Positions 1 through 7,123 of a stretch of DNA of 22,525 bases are shown here, piece by piece; positions within the stretch are counted from its first letter, which is position 1; the number at the start of each line of letters is the position of its first letter. The DNA comes from JAHEEL01 sp039715165 (GTDB taxonomy: Bacteria > Actinomycetota > Acidimicrobiia > Spongiisociales > UBA5794). The stretch is from assembly GCA_039715165.1 (NCBI GenBank), contig JBDLHX010000033.1, positions 1 through 22,525 on the forward strand, given 5' to 3'. Position numbers and translations under genes: made by a program. Below the pieces are notes generated by a model, which worked only from the letters and a program-made list of their open reading frames with translations, had not been told where the DNA came from and made no database searches.

Positions 1-433
1 TCTGTGGATGGCCAGGTGGCTGCTCTATCGGATCGCCGAGGACTACGACATCTCTGCGCATCTCAACCCGAAGCCGGTCGAGGGCGACTGGAACGGCGCT
101 GGCATGCACACGAACTTCTCCACGAAGGCGATGCGCGAGTCCTACGACCCGATCATCGCCGCCTGTGAAGCCCTCGGCACCAAGGCCGACGAGCACATCG
201 AGAAATACGGCGCCGGGATCCAACGCCGCCTCACGGGCCTGCACGAGACGGCACCGTGGACGGAGTACTCATACGGCGTGTCGGACCGGGGGGCTTCGGT
301 GCGGATCCCGTGGCAGACGGCGAAGGACCAGAAGGGCTACATCGAGGATCGTCGTCCGAACGCGAACGCCGATCCGTATGTCGTGGCCGCTCTCATGACC
401 GAGACGATCTGCTCTGTCCTCGCCGAGGGGTAG
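1..433 (+). CDS. glnII: Glutamine synthetase, class II (GSII), C-terminal part
   Basis: This is the 3' part of a glutamine synthetase gene. The reading frame is already open at base 2, so the start lies outside the window and the internal ATG at 8 is not the true start. About 143 residues are visible. The product makes glutamine from glutamate, ammonia and ATP in the cytoplasm. The block KPVEGDWNGAGMHTNFSTK is the class II (eukaryote-type) active-site segment with the glutamate/ATP-binding His and Asn. The later RIPW segment and EDRRPNANADPY block are the C-terminal nucleotide and substrate-binding strands of the same class. Actinobacteria often carry GSII besides a GSI. The frame ends in TAG at 431-433 and a strong hairpin follows, so this is probably the end of its transcript. 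Family assignment is firm; the missing N-terminal beta-grasp domain cannot be checked here. Confidence 0.9.
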   Translation, partial: LWMARWLLYRIAEDYDISAHLNPKPVEGDWNGAGMHTNFSTKAMRESYDPIIAACEALGTKADEHIEKYGAGIQRRLTGLHETAPWTEYSYGVSDRGASVRIPWQTAKDQKGYIEDRRPNANADPYVVAALMTETICSVLAEG

Positions 434-456
434 AACCAGGCCTCGCCCATCTGCAT

Positions 457-501
457 CGTTTGTGTCTAGAACCACATCTGTTGTGGTTCTAGACACAAAC
501 G
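457..501. terminator. Perfect 20-bp inverted repeat downstream of glutamine synthetase
   Basis: Arms 457-476 and 482-501 are perfectly complementary over 20 bp around a 5-base loop (TCTGT). The repeat starts 23 bases after the glnII stop codon and is followed by a short T-containing stretch (GTTTTCC at 507-513) rather than a clean U-tract. The arms are much more AT-rich than the surroundings and contain TCTAGA. The position fits a transcription terminator for glnII. A regulator binding site for the sigma factor gene that starts at 573 is the alternative. Confidence 0.7.
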
Positions 502-572
502 TTCGCGTTTTCCTCACAAGCGGACCGCCGGACCGGACATACTTGAGGTAGGGCGGAAGGAAGGGGGGTGCA

Positions 573-1136
573 GTGAGCACCCCGGCCCGCGAGTTGAGGT
601 TCCGGCGTCTTTACGACTGCCATCACCCCGACGTGCTCGCCTACTTCGCCCGCCGCATCGGGCGAGACGACGCCCCCGACGCCGCTGACGAGGTCTTCGC
701 CGTTGCGTGGCGCCGGATCGACGTCGTGCCGCCGGACGACGAGGCGATCCTCTGGCTCTACGGCGTGGCTCACGGCGTGCTGCGCAACCGCAATCGCAGC
801 GCCCGGCGCTTCGGTCGTCTCGTTGCGCGATTGGGACGCCAACGACACACAGGACCCGAGCAGCCGGAGACCGTCGTCTTGCGGAACCTCGATGAGCAGG
901 CCGCGCTCGACGCTCTCGCCACGCTGCGCCTCAAGGACCAGGAACTCCTCCGTCTCGCCTACTGGGAGGACCTCACCCATTCGGAGATTGGCTCAATGCT
1001 CGACTGCTCCAAGTCTGCCGTTGATGCCCGGGTCCATCGAGCTCTCCAACGAATGCGACAAGCGCTGCGTGCGACCGGACATATGCCTGATAGGAGGTCC
1101 GGAACGGAGACCGCCACAAGGGAGCCGAAGTGTTGA
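573..1136 (+). CDS. ECF-type RNA polymerase sigma factor
   Basis: The 187-residue product is a sigma-70 family extracytoplasmic-function sigma factor. Region 2 spans about residues 10-78 (YDCHHPDVLAYFARRIG, then WLYGVAHGVLRNR). Region 4 spans about 110-165, with a helix-turn-helix around HSEIGSMLDCSKSAVDARV. There is no long C-terminal extension. The GTG start is chosen because GGAAGG and a G-run lie just upstream (555-568) and the homologous minus-strand sigma gene has the same leader GGGGGGTGC directly before its GTG. Its stop overlaps the start of the next gene by 7 bp (1130-1136), so it is translationally coupled to a membrane protein likely to control it. The target promoters cannot be deduced from the sequence. 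The family call is certain; the subgroup is not. Confidence 0.93.
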   Translation: MSTPARELRFRRLYDCHHPDVLAYFARRIGRDDAPDAADEVFAVAWRRIDVVPPDDEAILWLYGVAHGVLRNRNRSARRFGRLVARLGRQRHTGPEQPETVVLRNLDEQAALDALATLRLKDQELLRLAYWEDLTHSEIGSMLDCSKSAVDARVHRALQRMRQALRATGHMPDRRSGTETATREPKC

Positions 1137-2353
1137 ACGAACACCACATCGAGGACCTGCTCCGGCGATCCAACCCCGAACCGGACGCGGAAGCGCTTCG
1201 GATGGAGCCGCACGTTGTGAAGGCTTCCACCGCCTCGATCGTGGAGAGGAGGGAAACCATGAGTACCTCACTCAGCCAACCCAAGCCGCTGGGGAAGCCG
1301 CGTTGGTCTCGCGCAGTCGCGATCGCTGCAAGCGCAGCGGTGGTCATGCTCGCAGCAGTTGGTTCCGTCGTTTGGCTGGCAAGAGGCACCATTGGCGAGA
1401 CGATCGACAGTGCGCCCAGGATCCCTGAATCGTGGACAACCTGGACGGGTGCCGACGGACTCGTGAGTGACTGTCTCTGTCAGATGGTGATGTTGGATGA
1501 CGGTTCGATCTGGGTGGTGGGGTTCGACGGGATCTCTCGCTTCGACGGGACGCAGTGGGGACGGCTCGATCCTCCGCGCCCGTTCGCCGGCGAAGGATGG
1601 CCCAACGTCGTACCCGCTGAGGACGGTTCGGTGTGGATCTCGGGCATGGACTATGTGGCCCAGTACGCCGACGGAGCCTGGGGGCCGGTCATCGAGGCAG
1701 GCTACGGAATGGACGAGGGTGACCCCCTGGCATTCCAAGGGCTCTGGATCGATGATGACGGGCGCGTGTGGACGAATCTCAACGACGAAGACGGTGTGCT
1801 CAAGGACGGTGCCTTCGTGCCGATGCCCGTTCCCGAAGTACCCAAAGACAGCGGCTTCACGCCGCCGGAGGGCGTCGGCATCCTTGCGACGGCGCCCAAC
1901 GGTTCGATATGGATGAGCATGGGCGACTCAATCGCCGGCATCGACGGTGCCCTCATCGAGTACGACGGTGAACAGTTCGTCTCCTACGACCTCGGCGGGG
2001 TGAGAGAGGCGGTCTTCGAAGCCGACGGAACTGGGTGGTTCCTCGTCAACGAAGTCAGCGAGGATGCATGGATGTTCGGTCAAGCTCAATGGTCGGATCC
2101 CGGTCTGTATCGCTTCGAGGACGGTGCTTGGTATCGGATCACTACGGACGACGGGCTGGCCGGCTACCGACTCGGCGGCATGCTGCACGCATCGGATGGT
2201 TCGCTCTGGCTGTCCACTGTCGACGGCACGGTGACCCGCTACCAGCCTGGTACCGACCCCAAATCGGGTAGCGCCGTCAGCATCGACAACTGGTCGTTGA
2301 CGGATGCCGATTGGCCTCCACCGACGATCTATCCGCCAACGACAAACGCGTAG
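1130..2353 (+). CDS. One-pass membrane protein with extracytoplasmic regulator-type beta-propeller, probable anti-sigma partner
   Basis: This 407-residue protein starts with GTG inside the end of the sigma gene. Residues 1-60 are a short cytoplasmic head with the segment LLRRSNPEPDAEAL, which resembles the head of the minus-strand partner protein (AAVRSANPVPQPADL). Residues 61-84 form one hydrophobic transmembrane helix. The rest is a run of repeats of the form DGS-(I/V/L)-W-x(4-6)-G-x-x-x-(F/Y)-DG-x-x-W (for example DDGSIWVVGFDGISRFDGTQW and SDGSLWLSTVDGTVTRY), as in two-component-regulator propeller proteins. Position and topology suggest a membrane-bound regulator that holds the sigma factor at the inner face and senses something outside. 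No zinc anti-sigma motif is visible, so the anti-sigma role is inference from coupling and topology. Confidence 0.8.
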   Translation: MLNEHHIEDLLRRSNPEPDAEALRMEPHVVKASTASIVERRETMSTSLSQPKPLGKPRWSRAVAIAASAAVVMLAAVGSVVWLARGTIGETIDSAPRIPESWTTWTGADGLVSDCLCQMVMLDDGSIWVVGFDGISRFDGTQWGRLDPPRPFAGEGWPNVVPAEDGSVWISGMDYVAQYADGAWGPVIEAGYGMDEGDPLAFQGLWIDDDGRVWTNLNDEDGVLKDGAFVPMPVPEVPKDSGFTPPEGVGILATAPNGSIWMSMGDSIAGIDGALIEYDGEQFVSYDLGGVREAVFEADGTGWFLVNEVSEDAWMFGQAQWSDPGLYRFEDGAWYRITTDDGLAGYRLGGMLHASDGSLWLSTVDGTVTRYQPGTDPKSGSAVSIDNWSLTDADWPPPTIYPPTTNA

Positions 2354-2410
2354 ACCTGCTGCGCTCAAGAGCTCCCGCGGGTGTGGACGCCGTAGCTCCG
2401 TCCGATCGCT

Positions 2411-2444
2411 CGTAGCTCTTCGAAGCGTGCTGCGAAGAGCTACG
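2411..2444. terminator. Bidirectional terminator-like hairpin between convergent genes
   Basis: Perfect 12-bp inverted repeat, CGTAGCTCTTCG (2411-2422) and CGAAGAGCTACG (2433-2444), with a 10-base loop. It sits in the 104-bp gap between two convergent genes that end at 2353 (plus) and 2458 (minus). There is no U-tract on either strand, so it is either a non-canonical bidirectional terminator or an RNA 3'-end stabiliser. Confidence 0.6.
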
Positions 2445-2457
2445 CGTCGGTCTGTGG

Positions 2458-4983
2458 CTATGAGTTCGCTTCAGCTTCGAGGAGGAGTGCATCGATCAAC
2501 GGGAGGGCGCCGCGGATCAACTCAGGGTCGATGCCCTCGCCGGCGTCCTCCCAACTCATGAGCCGGAACGCTGTCATCGGATTCCCGGTGAGCATGTACA
2601 CCTCGATGATCGCTCCCTCGAACTCGTCGCCGGTCCGTAGTTCCGTGTAGGAGCGGACCGCCGGCGCGCCACCGAGGGTGAAGCGACGGAAGTCGGTCAT
2701 CGCGCTGTCGTCGTTCCATACGTCCTCGGTGATCCACGTTTCGAGCGCTTCCTCCGGCCCGAGTCCCCTGTCGAACCCTCCCCAGGGGATCTCGGTGTTC
2801 AGATCGAAGCCCGTGACGTCCCGACCGTTGAGGCGCACCAGGCTGCATCGACCGGGCATCCAGCCATCGCACGGCTCGACGCTCCACCCGGCCATCTCGT
2901 AGCTGGTGGGGATTCCCAGTTCGGCGAAGGTCGGCGCCGCTCCGGAGAAGACGAGCCAGGGAAGAGGCTGAGGATCACGAGACGGACGCGGCGTCGGGTT
3001 CTCCACCAGTTCACCGAACCGGGACGCACGATCGGCAACAACTGAGGCCACTTCGACGATCTCCCCTTGCCCCAGGTCGTCGTTGCTGTGCATCGCGGTG
3101 ACGACGACCACTCGGTCGAGGCGCTGTGCGACGAGGAGGGTCTGATCGAGGCCTTGGAACGGGACGTAGAGGGGATCCTCTTCCGCCTCCGGTTCGATCA
3201 CGAACGCCTCATCCGCGTACCGATCAAGGACGACACCGAAACCCCCAACTTCCGCGGCACGATCGATCGGTGCGGCTACCAGGGATGCGTTGGTGAACCG
3301 TCGATCAGCGGAAATCGACTCGACTGCAGCCTGTGCCTGCTCCGGTGTCTCGAATACGCCGAACTGGAACGCCACGTCGGGTGTCACGTTGCCGCGCATC
3401 GTTGCGTGGCCTGCACCCCATCGGGCCGCCGTCCACCATTCATCCATACCGACGAACCACGGGCTATCGGTGTCCCACCACAAATGGGCGGGTTCGCTCA
3501 TGCCCGTGACGTCGGCGATCTCCTCGCGAGTCGGCATGAGGAGCCAGAGGTTGTTCGCAATTGTCGCGAGGTCCGTGTCTTCCAGGGACGCCGGCATCGC
3601 CACGGTTGTGGTCGGCAAGGTCGTTGCCGGCAGTGTGACATACGTTGCGGGTGGCCACTCCTCCGGGACCTCGACGCCTTCGATCGTTCCCACCCACAAT
3701 TCGATGTGCTGCCCTGAGCCGAGACCCGGTGCAACGATCGTGTCGCCGCTCGACGCCACTTCGCCCCAGCGGGGCTCGCCGCCGAACACGTCGGATGCTC
3801 GCCACGTCTCCCACGTCTCGGCGTCGGTGCTGAACATCACGGTCGTGGGGCCCTCCACTCCGCCGGCGAGGGCGACGATGCCGGAGTGCGCGCCGACGAA
3901 CGTGACCGGCGACAGCCCCGTGAACGGTGTCGCATCCACCTCATGCCAATTGAGCGTGTCGGGCGAGTGCCAGACGCGAGCCGTTCCGACCTCGGTTGTG
4001 TGGTCCCAGGTGTCCCCAGCGACGATGATGCCGCCCCCCCAGCCGACCGGCTCCGACATCCCGGCGATGAACTCGTCGGTGATCGGAAGTTCCTCCCACA
4101 CCAGATCGTGGGTCAGAATCCAGGTGAGCATCCCCGGATTCGGCCGATCGGGAGAATCGGCCTCGGCGGTCAAGAGGATCCCGAACGGTGTGCTCGCGAG
4201 TTCGCTGATGAAGATGGCTTCGGCGGGTTTGGGGATGATCTGCCATGTCTCGCCCTCGCCGCTGAACAGGATGAACTCGCCTTCGACGGGGTCGAGGCCC
4301 ATCTCGTGATAGACGGCGACGATCCCGGGGTCTCCGATGGCGAGGCTCTTGAGCTCGAGTTGGCCCTGCGGCAATCCGGGCGCAGTTCTCGGGTCGGAGC
4401 GAACGAAGGAGGAGCCATCGCGCGTGAGGATGATGCCGGCGTGGTCTGGATCGAGCACTTCGGCGACCGCGCCCGATTCTCCTCCGGCTCTCCAGAGAAG
4501 CTCCTCGCTGTCGGAGAGAGGTACGTTCTCGACCGACGACCAGACGATGCCGTCCGGTGAGGTGACGATCTCGGCGGTGTCGGGCCCGACCTGCGTTCCG
4601 ATGAATCCGCCTCCGAGAGCGACGACATGGGGGATAGCGGCGTCCCCGAGATCCGCCTTCAACCACGTGACCGGGCCCATCTGGACGGTTCCCTCTGGCT
4701 GTTCGACGACCGGGCCGCCGCTACTGCGCAACAAGAGCGTCGCTGTGCCGATGCCGAGAAGGACCACGACGAACGCTGCAACGAAGGTCCACGCCCGTTG
4801 CCAACGGACGCCCGACCGGTGGAGCTGCTGAGGTGTATGTGTAGAGGTCATGGGGTCCCTCCCCTCCCTGACGAGGAGCATGACCGCTGACGACTCTTCG
4901 GAACCGACGAGATCGGCCGGCTGCGGCACCGGGTTGGCGCTGCGCACCGCCGCCTCCAGTCGGGTCACGTCGTCACTCTTCAC
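2458..4983 (-). CDS. Large one-pass membrane protein with Asp-box-like propeller, probable anti-sigma partner
   Basis: The 841-residue product starts with GTG at 4983, 11 bp inside the end of the sigma gene, with AGGAG eight bases upstream. Residues 1-60 form a cytoplasmic head with VRSANPVPQPADL, matching the RSNPEPDAEAL head of the plus-strand partner. Residues about 64-86 are a transmembrane helix. Residues about 100-440 contain repeats ending in SxDxxxW-like turns (TSPDGIVWSS at 140, SGEGETWQI at 241, HSPDTLNWHEV at 339, STDAETWETW at 385), which suggests a sialidase/BNR-type propeller. A Thr/Pro linker follows (449-464), then about 370 residues with no recognised domain and only two Cys, close together (EPCDGWMPGRC). 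The likely role is an outward-facing sensor paired with its sigma factor. The ectodomain is far larger than in the sister protein. Function is inferred from context; the ligand is unknown. Confidence 0.78.
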   Translation of the reverse strand: MKSDDVTRLEAAVRSANPVPQPADLVGSEESSAVMLLVREGRDPMTSTHTPQQLHRSGVRWQRAWTFVAAFVVVLLGIGTATLLLRSSGGPVVEQPEGTVQMGPVTWLKADLGDAAIPHVVALGGGFIGTQVGPDTAEIVTSPDGIVWSSVENVPLSDSEELLWRAGGESGAVAEVLDPDHAGIILTRDGSSFVRSDPRTAPGLPQGQLELKSLAIGDPGIVAVYHEMGLDPVEGEFILFSGEGETWQIIPKPAEAIFISELASTPFGILLTAEADSPDRPNPGMLTWILTHDLVWEELPITDEFIAGMSEPVGWGGGIIVAGDTWDHTTEVGTARVWHSPDTLNWHEVDATPFTGLSPVTFVGAHSGIVALAGGVEGPTTVMFSTDAETWETWRASDVFGGEPRWGEVASSGDTIVAPGLGSGQHIELWVGTIEGVEVPEEWPPATYVTLPATTLPTTTVAMPASLEDTDLATIANNLWLLMPTREEIADVTGMSEPAHLWWDTDSPWFVGMDEWWTAARWGAGHATMRGNVTPDVAFQFGVFETPEQAQAAVESISADRRFTNASLVAAPIDRAAEVGGFGVVLDRYADEAFVIEPEAEEDPLYVPFQGLDQTLLVAQRLDRVVVVTAMHSNDDLGQGEIVEVASVVADRASRFGELVENPTPRPSRDPQPLPWLVFSGAAPTFAELGIPTSYEMAGWSVEPCDGWMPGRCSLVRLNGRDVTGFDLNTEIPWGGFDRGLGPEEALETWITEDVWNDDSAMTDFRRFTLGGAPAVRSYTELRTGDEFEGAIIEVYMLTGNPMTAFRLMSWEDAGEGIDPELIRGALPLIDALLLEAEANS

Positions 4984-5536
4984 GGGTTCGCTCCTGTCGA
5001 TGCAGGGTCTCTTGTGCCCTGCTCACCCCTACATGTCCGGCCCGTCGGCACGCGCTGCGCAACCGCTTCAGCGCTGCGGCATAGCGCTGCTCTGCGGCGT
5101 GGCGGGAGCAGCCGAGGAGTTCCCCGATCTGTGCGAACCTCATCTCCTCCCACAGGCGGAGCGTGATGATCTCGCGATCCTGAGGGCGGAGCCGATCGAG
5201 CGCCTCGAGCGTCTTGCGGTCCTCTTCGCGGCGAACGACCACCGTCTCCGGTAGCGGGTCGGGCTCGGACCACGGCACTGTCATCAACTTGGCGGCGAGA
5301 CGAAGGAGTCGTCGGTTCGTACGCTGCCGATTACGCAACACGTTGTGGGCCACGCCGAAGATCCAGAGACGCGTTTCGGGCTCCGGCGGAACGTCGTCGA
5401 GTCGGTTCCAGATAGTCAGGAAGACGTCGGCCGTGGCCTCGATGGCGTCATCGCGACTCAGACGGCGAAGGAAGTACGCGAGCACATCTGGTTGATGTCT
5501 CTCGTACGACGCCTGGAACTGTGTCTCGCCGTCCAC
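4973..5536 (-). CDS. ECF-type RNA polymerase sigma factor
   Basis: This is the second ECF sigma factor, clearly homologous to the one at 573-1136. Region 2 has YERHQPDVLAYFLRRLSRDDA and LWIFGVAHNVLRNRQR. Region 4 has LRPQDREIITLRLWEEM followed by the helix-turn-helix FAQIGELLGCSRHAAEQR. Two GTG starts are possible, 5554 and 5536. I choose 5536 because GGGGGGTGCC lies directly upstream, as at the sister gene. It also gives exactly 187 residues, equal to the sister, and leaves the palindrome at 5554-5575 outside the coding sequence. The stop (4973-4975) overlaps the start of the membrane protein gene by 11 bp, so the two are coupled. The sigma/propeller pairs at 573-2353 and 5536-2458 face each other tail to tail. 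Confidence 0.9.
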   Translation of the reverse strand: MDGETQFQASYERHQPDVLAYFLRRLSRDDAIEATADVFLTIWNRLDDVPPEPETRLWIFGVAHNVLRNRQRTNRRLLRLAAKLMTVPWSEPDPLPETVVVRREEDRKTLEALDRLRPQDREIITLRLWEEMRFAQIGELLGCSRHAAEQRYAAALKRLRSACRRAGHVGVSRAQETLHRQERTREE

Positions 5537-5553
5537 GGCACCCCCCGCCGTCA

Positions 5554-5575
5554 CCGGACACCCTCACATGTCCGG
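5554..5575. promoter_or_regulatory. Palindromic site upstream of the minus-strand ECF sigma gene
   Basis: CCGGACA (5554-5560) and TGTCCGG (5569-5575) form a 7-bp perfect inverted repeat around 8 bases, ending 17 bases before the chosen GTG start. On the minus strand it reads CCGGACATGTGAGGG. A similar CCGGACAT precedes the other sigma gene (533-540). This is a candidate operator or part of an autoregulated promoter. No protein is assigned. Confidence 0.4.
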
Positions 5576-5651
5576 CTCGGGGCGAACGCTCTGCACCAAT
5601 TCTCGTCCACCGTCTGTGCGATCGGTAGGGGCCTTCGCCGTCGGGGTCACA

Positions 5652-5705
5652 CCGTTCTTGCGTAGCTATCGGCCTTGCCCGCCGCCACTATCTACGCAAG
5701 AACGG
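5652..5705. terminator. Inverted repeat downstream of the Thr-rich membrane protein gene
   Basis: A 14-bp perfect inverted repeat, CCGTTCTTGCGTAG (5652-5665) and CTACGCAAGAACGG (5692-5705), encloses 26 bases. It lies after the stop of the minus-strand gene ending at 5732 and before the minus-strand sigma gene. The right arm runs into a tandem duplication of AACGGGAGAG (5701-5720). There is no U-tract on the minus strand. The position fits a terminator or 3'-end stabiliser. Confidence 0.55.
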
Positions 5706-5731
5706 GAGAGAACGGGAGAGAGGGGGAGGGG

Positions 5732-6319
5732 TTAGGGGGTTGCGGCTCGCACCGCGTCGAGGCTGTCGATGAGCGCAGTCGTCAAGGCTTCATAGGCGGC
5801 GACGGCCTCGCGGCGAGCCGTGCCGTCATCCGGCGCATTCAGTCCGTCGATGATCGCATCGACGCCGGCCGGCAAGGCAGCGGCGGCCGCCACGGCGTCC
5901 GGCCAGACATCCGCGTAGGCGTCGGGCTCGTTCGTTGCGGCGACCGAGTCGCTCAGGGTCTGAGCCTCGACCTTGGCCGCTTCGAATGCTGAGCGCGTAT
6001 CCCCGATCGAGGGGTCCCCGTCCTCACGGTTCTCCCATGCGGTGTTCGCCTCGTCGATGTCGCTTTCGACGGCCTTCGCGGCATCCTCGTATTCGGTGAC
6101 GAGGGCAAGGAATGCCTCGATCTCCGGCGGCAGCGTTGTCGTCGTCGTGGTCTCCGCGACGGTCGTGGTCGTGCCGCCATCGGCAAGCGTCGTCGTGGTG
6201 GTCCCCACCGGGATCTCAGCCGGGGGGAGTGCGTTCACGAAGAGGTACGTGAAACCTATGAGTGCGACGATGACGACCGGGAGGATCCAGCGTCCGTGCT
6301 TCGGGTCTTCCTTGCTCAC
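5732..6319 (-). CDS. Membrane-anchored protein with Thr-rich linker, unknown function
   Basis: I do not recognise this protein. The start chosen is GTG at 6319 (reading VSKEDPKHGRWILPVV), because a TATCCT box lies 7 bases upstream, as at the other leaderless starts here; a longer open frame upstream runs into the divergent folM-like gene. The 195-residue product has a basic N-terminus, one transmembrane or uncleaved signal helix (about residues 11-30, ILPVVIVALIGFTYLFV), a Thr-rich spacer of about 25 residues, and an Ala/Asp/Glu-rich, Cys-free and probably all-helical domain of about 120 residues. The topology implies an extracytoplasmic domain held off the membrane by the Thr-rich spacer. 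It is transcribed divergently from the pterin operon across a 72-bp gap. It is an isolated gene; no function is proposed. Confidence 0.75.
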   Translation of the reverse strand: MSKEDPKHGRWILPVVIVALIGFTYLFVNALPPAEIPVGTTTTTLADGGTTTTVAETTTTTTLPPEIEAFLALVTEYEDAAKAVESDIDEANTAWENREDGDPSIGDTRSAFEAAKVEAQTLSDSVAATNEPDAYADVWPDAVAAAAALPAGVDAIIDGLNAPDDGTARREAVAAYEALTTALIDSLDAVRAATP

Positions 6320-6326
6320 GGCGGCC

Positions 6327-6332
6327 AGGATA
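6327..6332 (-). promoter_or_regulatory. -10 box (TATCCT) for the Thr-rich membrane protein gene
   Basis: On the minus strand TATCCT is followed by seven bases (GGCCGCC) and then the GTG start at 6319. No Shine-Dalgarno sequence lies between, so a leaderless transcript is likely. No good -35 is visible. Confidence 0.5.
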
Positions 6333-6378
6333 GGCGGTCGCTGGGCAACGCAGGGGAATGCAGTGGTCTGCGTGTGGT

Positions 6379-6384
6379 TACGCT
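6379..6384 (+). promoter_or_regulatory. -10 box (TACGCT) for the pterin/folate operon
   Basis: TACGCT is followed by CATTGAG and the ATG at 6392. The seven-base spacing and the lack of a Shine-Dalgarno sequence point to a leaderless transcript. It drives the folM-folB-folKE cluster. No convincing -35 is seen. Confidence 0.5.
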
Positions 6385-6391
6385 CATTGAG

Positions 6392-7123
6392 ATGGAGTTG
6401 CAGGGAAGGATCGGCATCATCACCGGCGGCGGCGTCCGTGTCGGGCGCGCAATCGCCCTCGGCCTCGCTCGCTCCGGTGTCGACGTGTTCATCCACTACA
6501 ACCGTTCCGCAGAACCGGCGGAGCAGGTTGCCGACGAGGCACGAGCCATCGGCGTGCGTGCAGCGACCGGATCGGTCAATCTCGGAGATCCGGCCTCCGC
6601 CGGCGACCTCATCGTTGCCGCGAGCGAGGCCCTCGGACCGCCCTCGATCCTCGTCAACAGCGCGTCCGGTTTCCCTGCCGACACGATCACCGACGTCAAT
6701 GTGGACGACTGGCGAGCCACGATCGACCTCACGCTGTCTTCACCCGTCTTCGCCACCCAGGCGTTTGCGAGAGCGCTTCCCGAGGGGGTCGACGGGGCCG
6801 TTGTCAACATCGCCGACGTGCGGACGCTCTCCCCGTACAGGGAGCACTTCAGCTACATCGTCGCGAAGGGCGGCATCGACACGTTCACGAGAGCCGCGGC
6901 CCTCCAGCTCGCACCCCGGATCCGGGTCAACGCCGTTGCCCTCGGCGTCATCCTCCCTCCCGCATCGGAAGACGACGACTACGCACTCCGACTCGCTGGT
7001 GAACTCCCCCTCGGGCGTGTCGGAGGGACCGAACCGGTCGTCGCCGCGGTCCTCTCCCTCCTCGAGAACGACTTCATCACCGGGGAGATCGTGCGGGTCG
7101 ACGGAGGGGGGCATCTGATATGA
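6392..7123 (+). CDS. folM: Pteridine reductase-like short-chain dehydrogenase (FolM/PTR1 type)
   Basis: The 243-residue Rossmann-fold SDR has the NAD(P)-binding motif TGGGVRVGRAIALGLA at 11-26, the NSAS segment at 89-92, and catalytic Tyr155 and Lys159 in YIVAK. In the position of the usual catalytic Ser it has Asp142 (NIADVRT), 13 residues before the Tyr. The Asp with this spacing is the hallmark of pteridine reductases PTR1 and FolM, which reduce dihydropterins and dihydrofolate. It starts an operon: its TGA overlaps the folB ATG by 4 bp. With folB and folKE next to it, NADPH-dependent reduction of dihydromonapterin or dihydrofolate is the likely reaction. The ATG at 6392 is chosen over upstream in-frame starts because it sits 7 bases after TACGCT. 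A general SDR with another substrate cannot be excluded. Confidence 0.8.
   Translation: MELQGRIGIITGGGVRVGRAIALGLARSGVDVFIHYNRSAEPAEQVADEARAIGVRAATGSVNLGDPASAGDLIVAASEALGPPSILVNSASGFPADTITDVNVDDWRATIDLTLSSPVFATQAFARALPEGVDGAVVNIADVRTLSPYREHFSYIVAKGGIDTFTRAAALQLAPRIRVNAVALGVILPPASEDDDYALRLAGELPLGRVGGTEPVVAAVLSLLENDFITGEIVRVDGGGHLI

Noticed and set aside
3290..4309. 339-codon plus-strand frame inside the large minus-strand propeller gene
   Set aside because: Ser/Pro/Thr-rich shadow without a ribosome binding site; the opposite frame has a transmembrane helix and repeats and is coupled to a sigma gene.
5973..7118. 381-codon plus-strand frame over the Thr-rich gene and folM-like gene
   Set aside because: Crosses two divergent genes; its poly-Val stretch is the antisense of the Thr codons, and the rest is Ser/Arg-rich.
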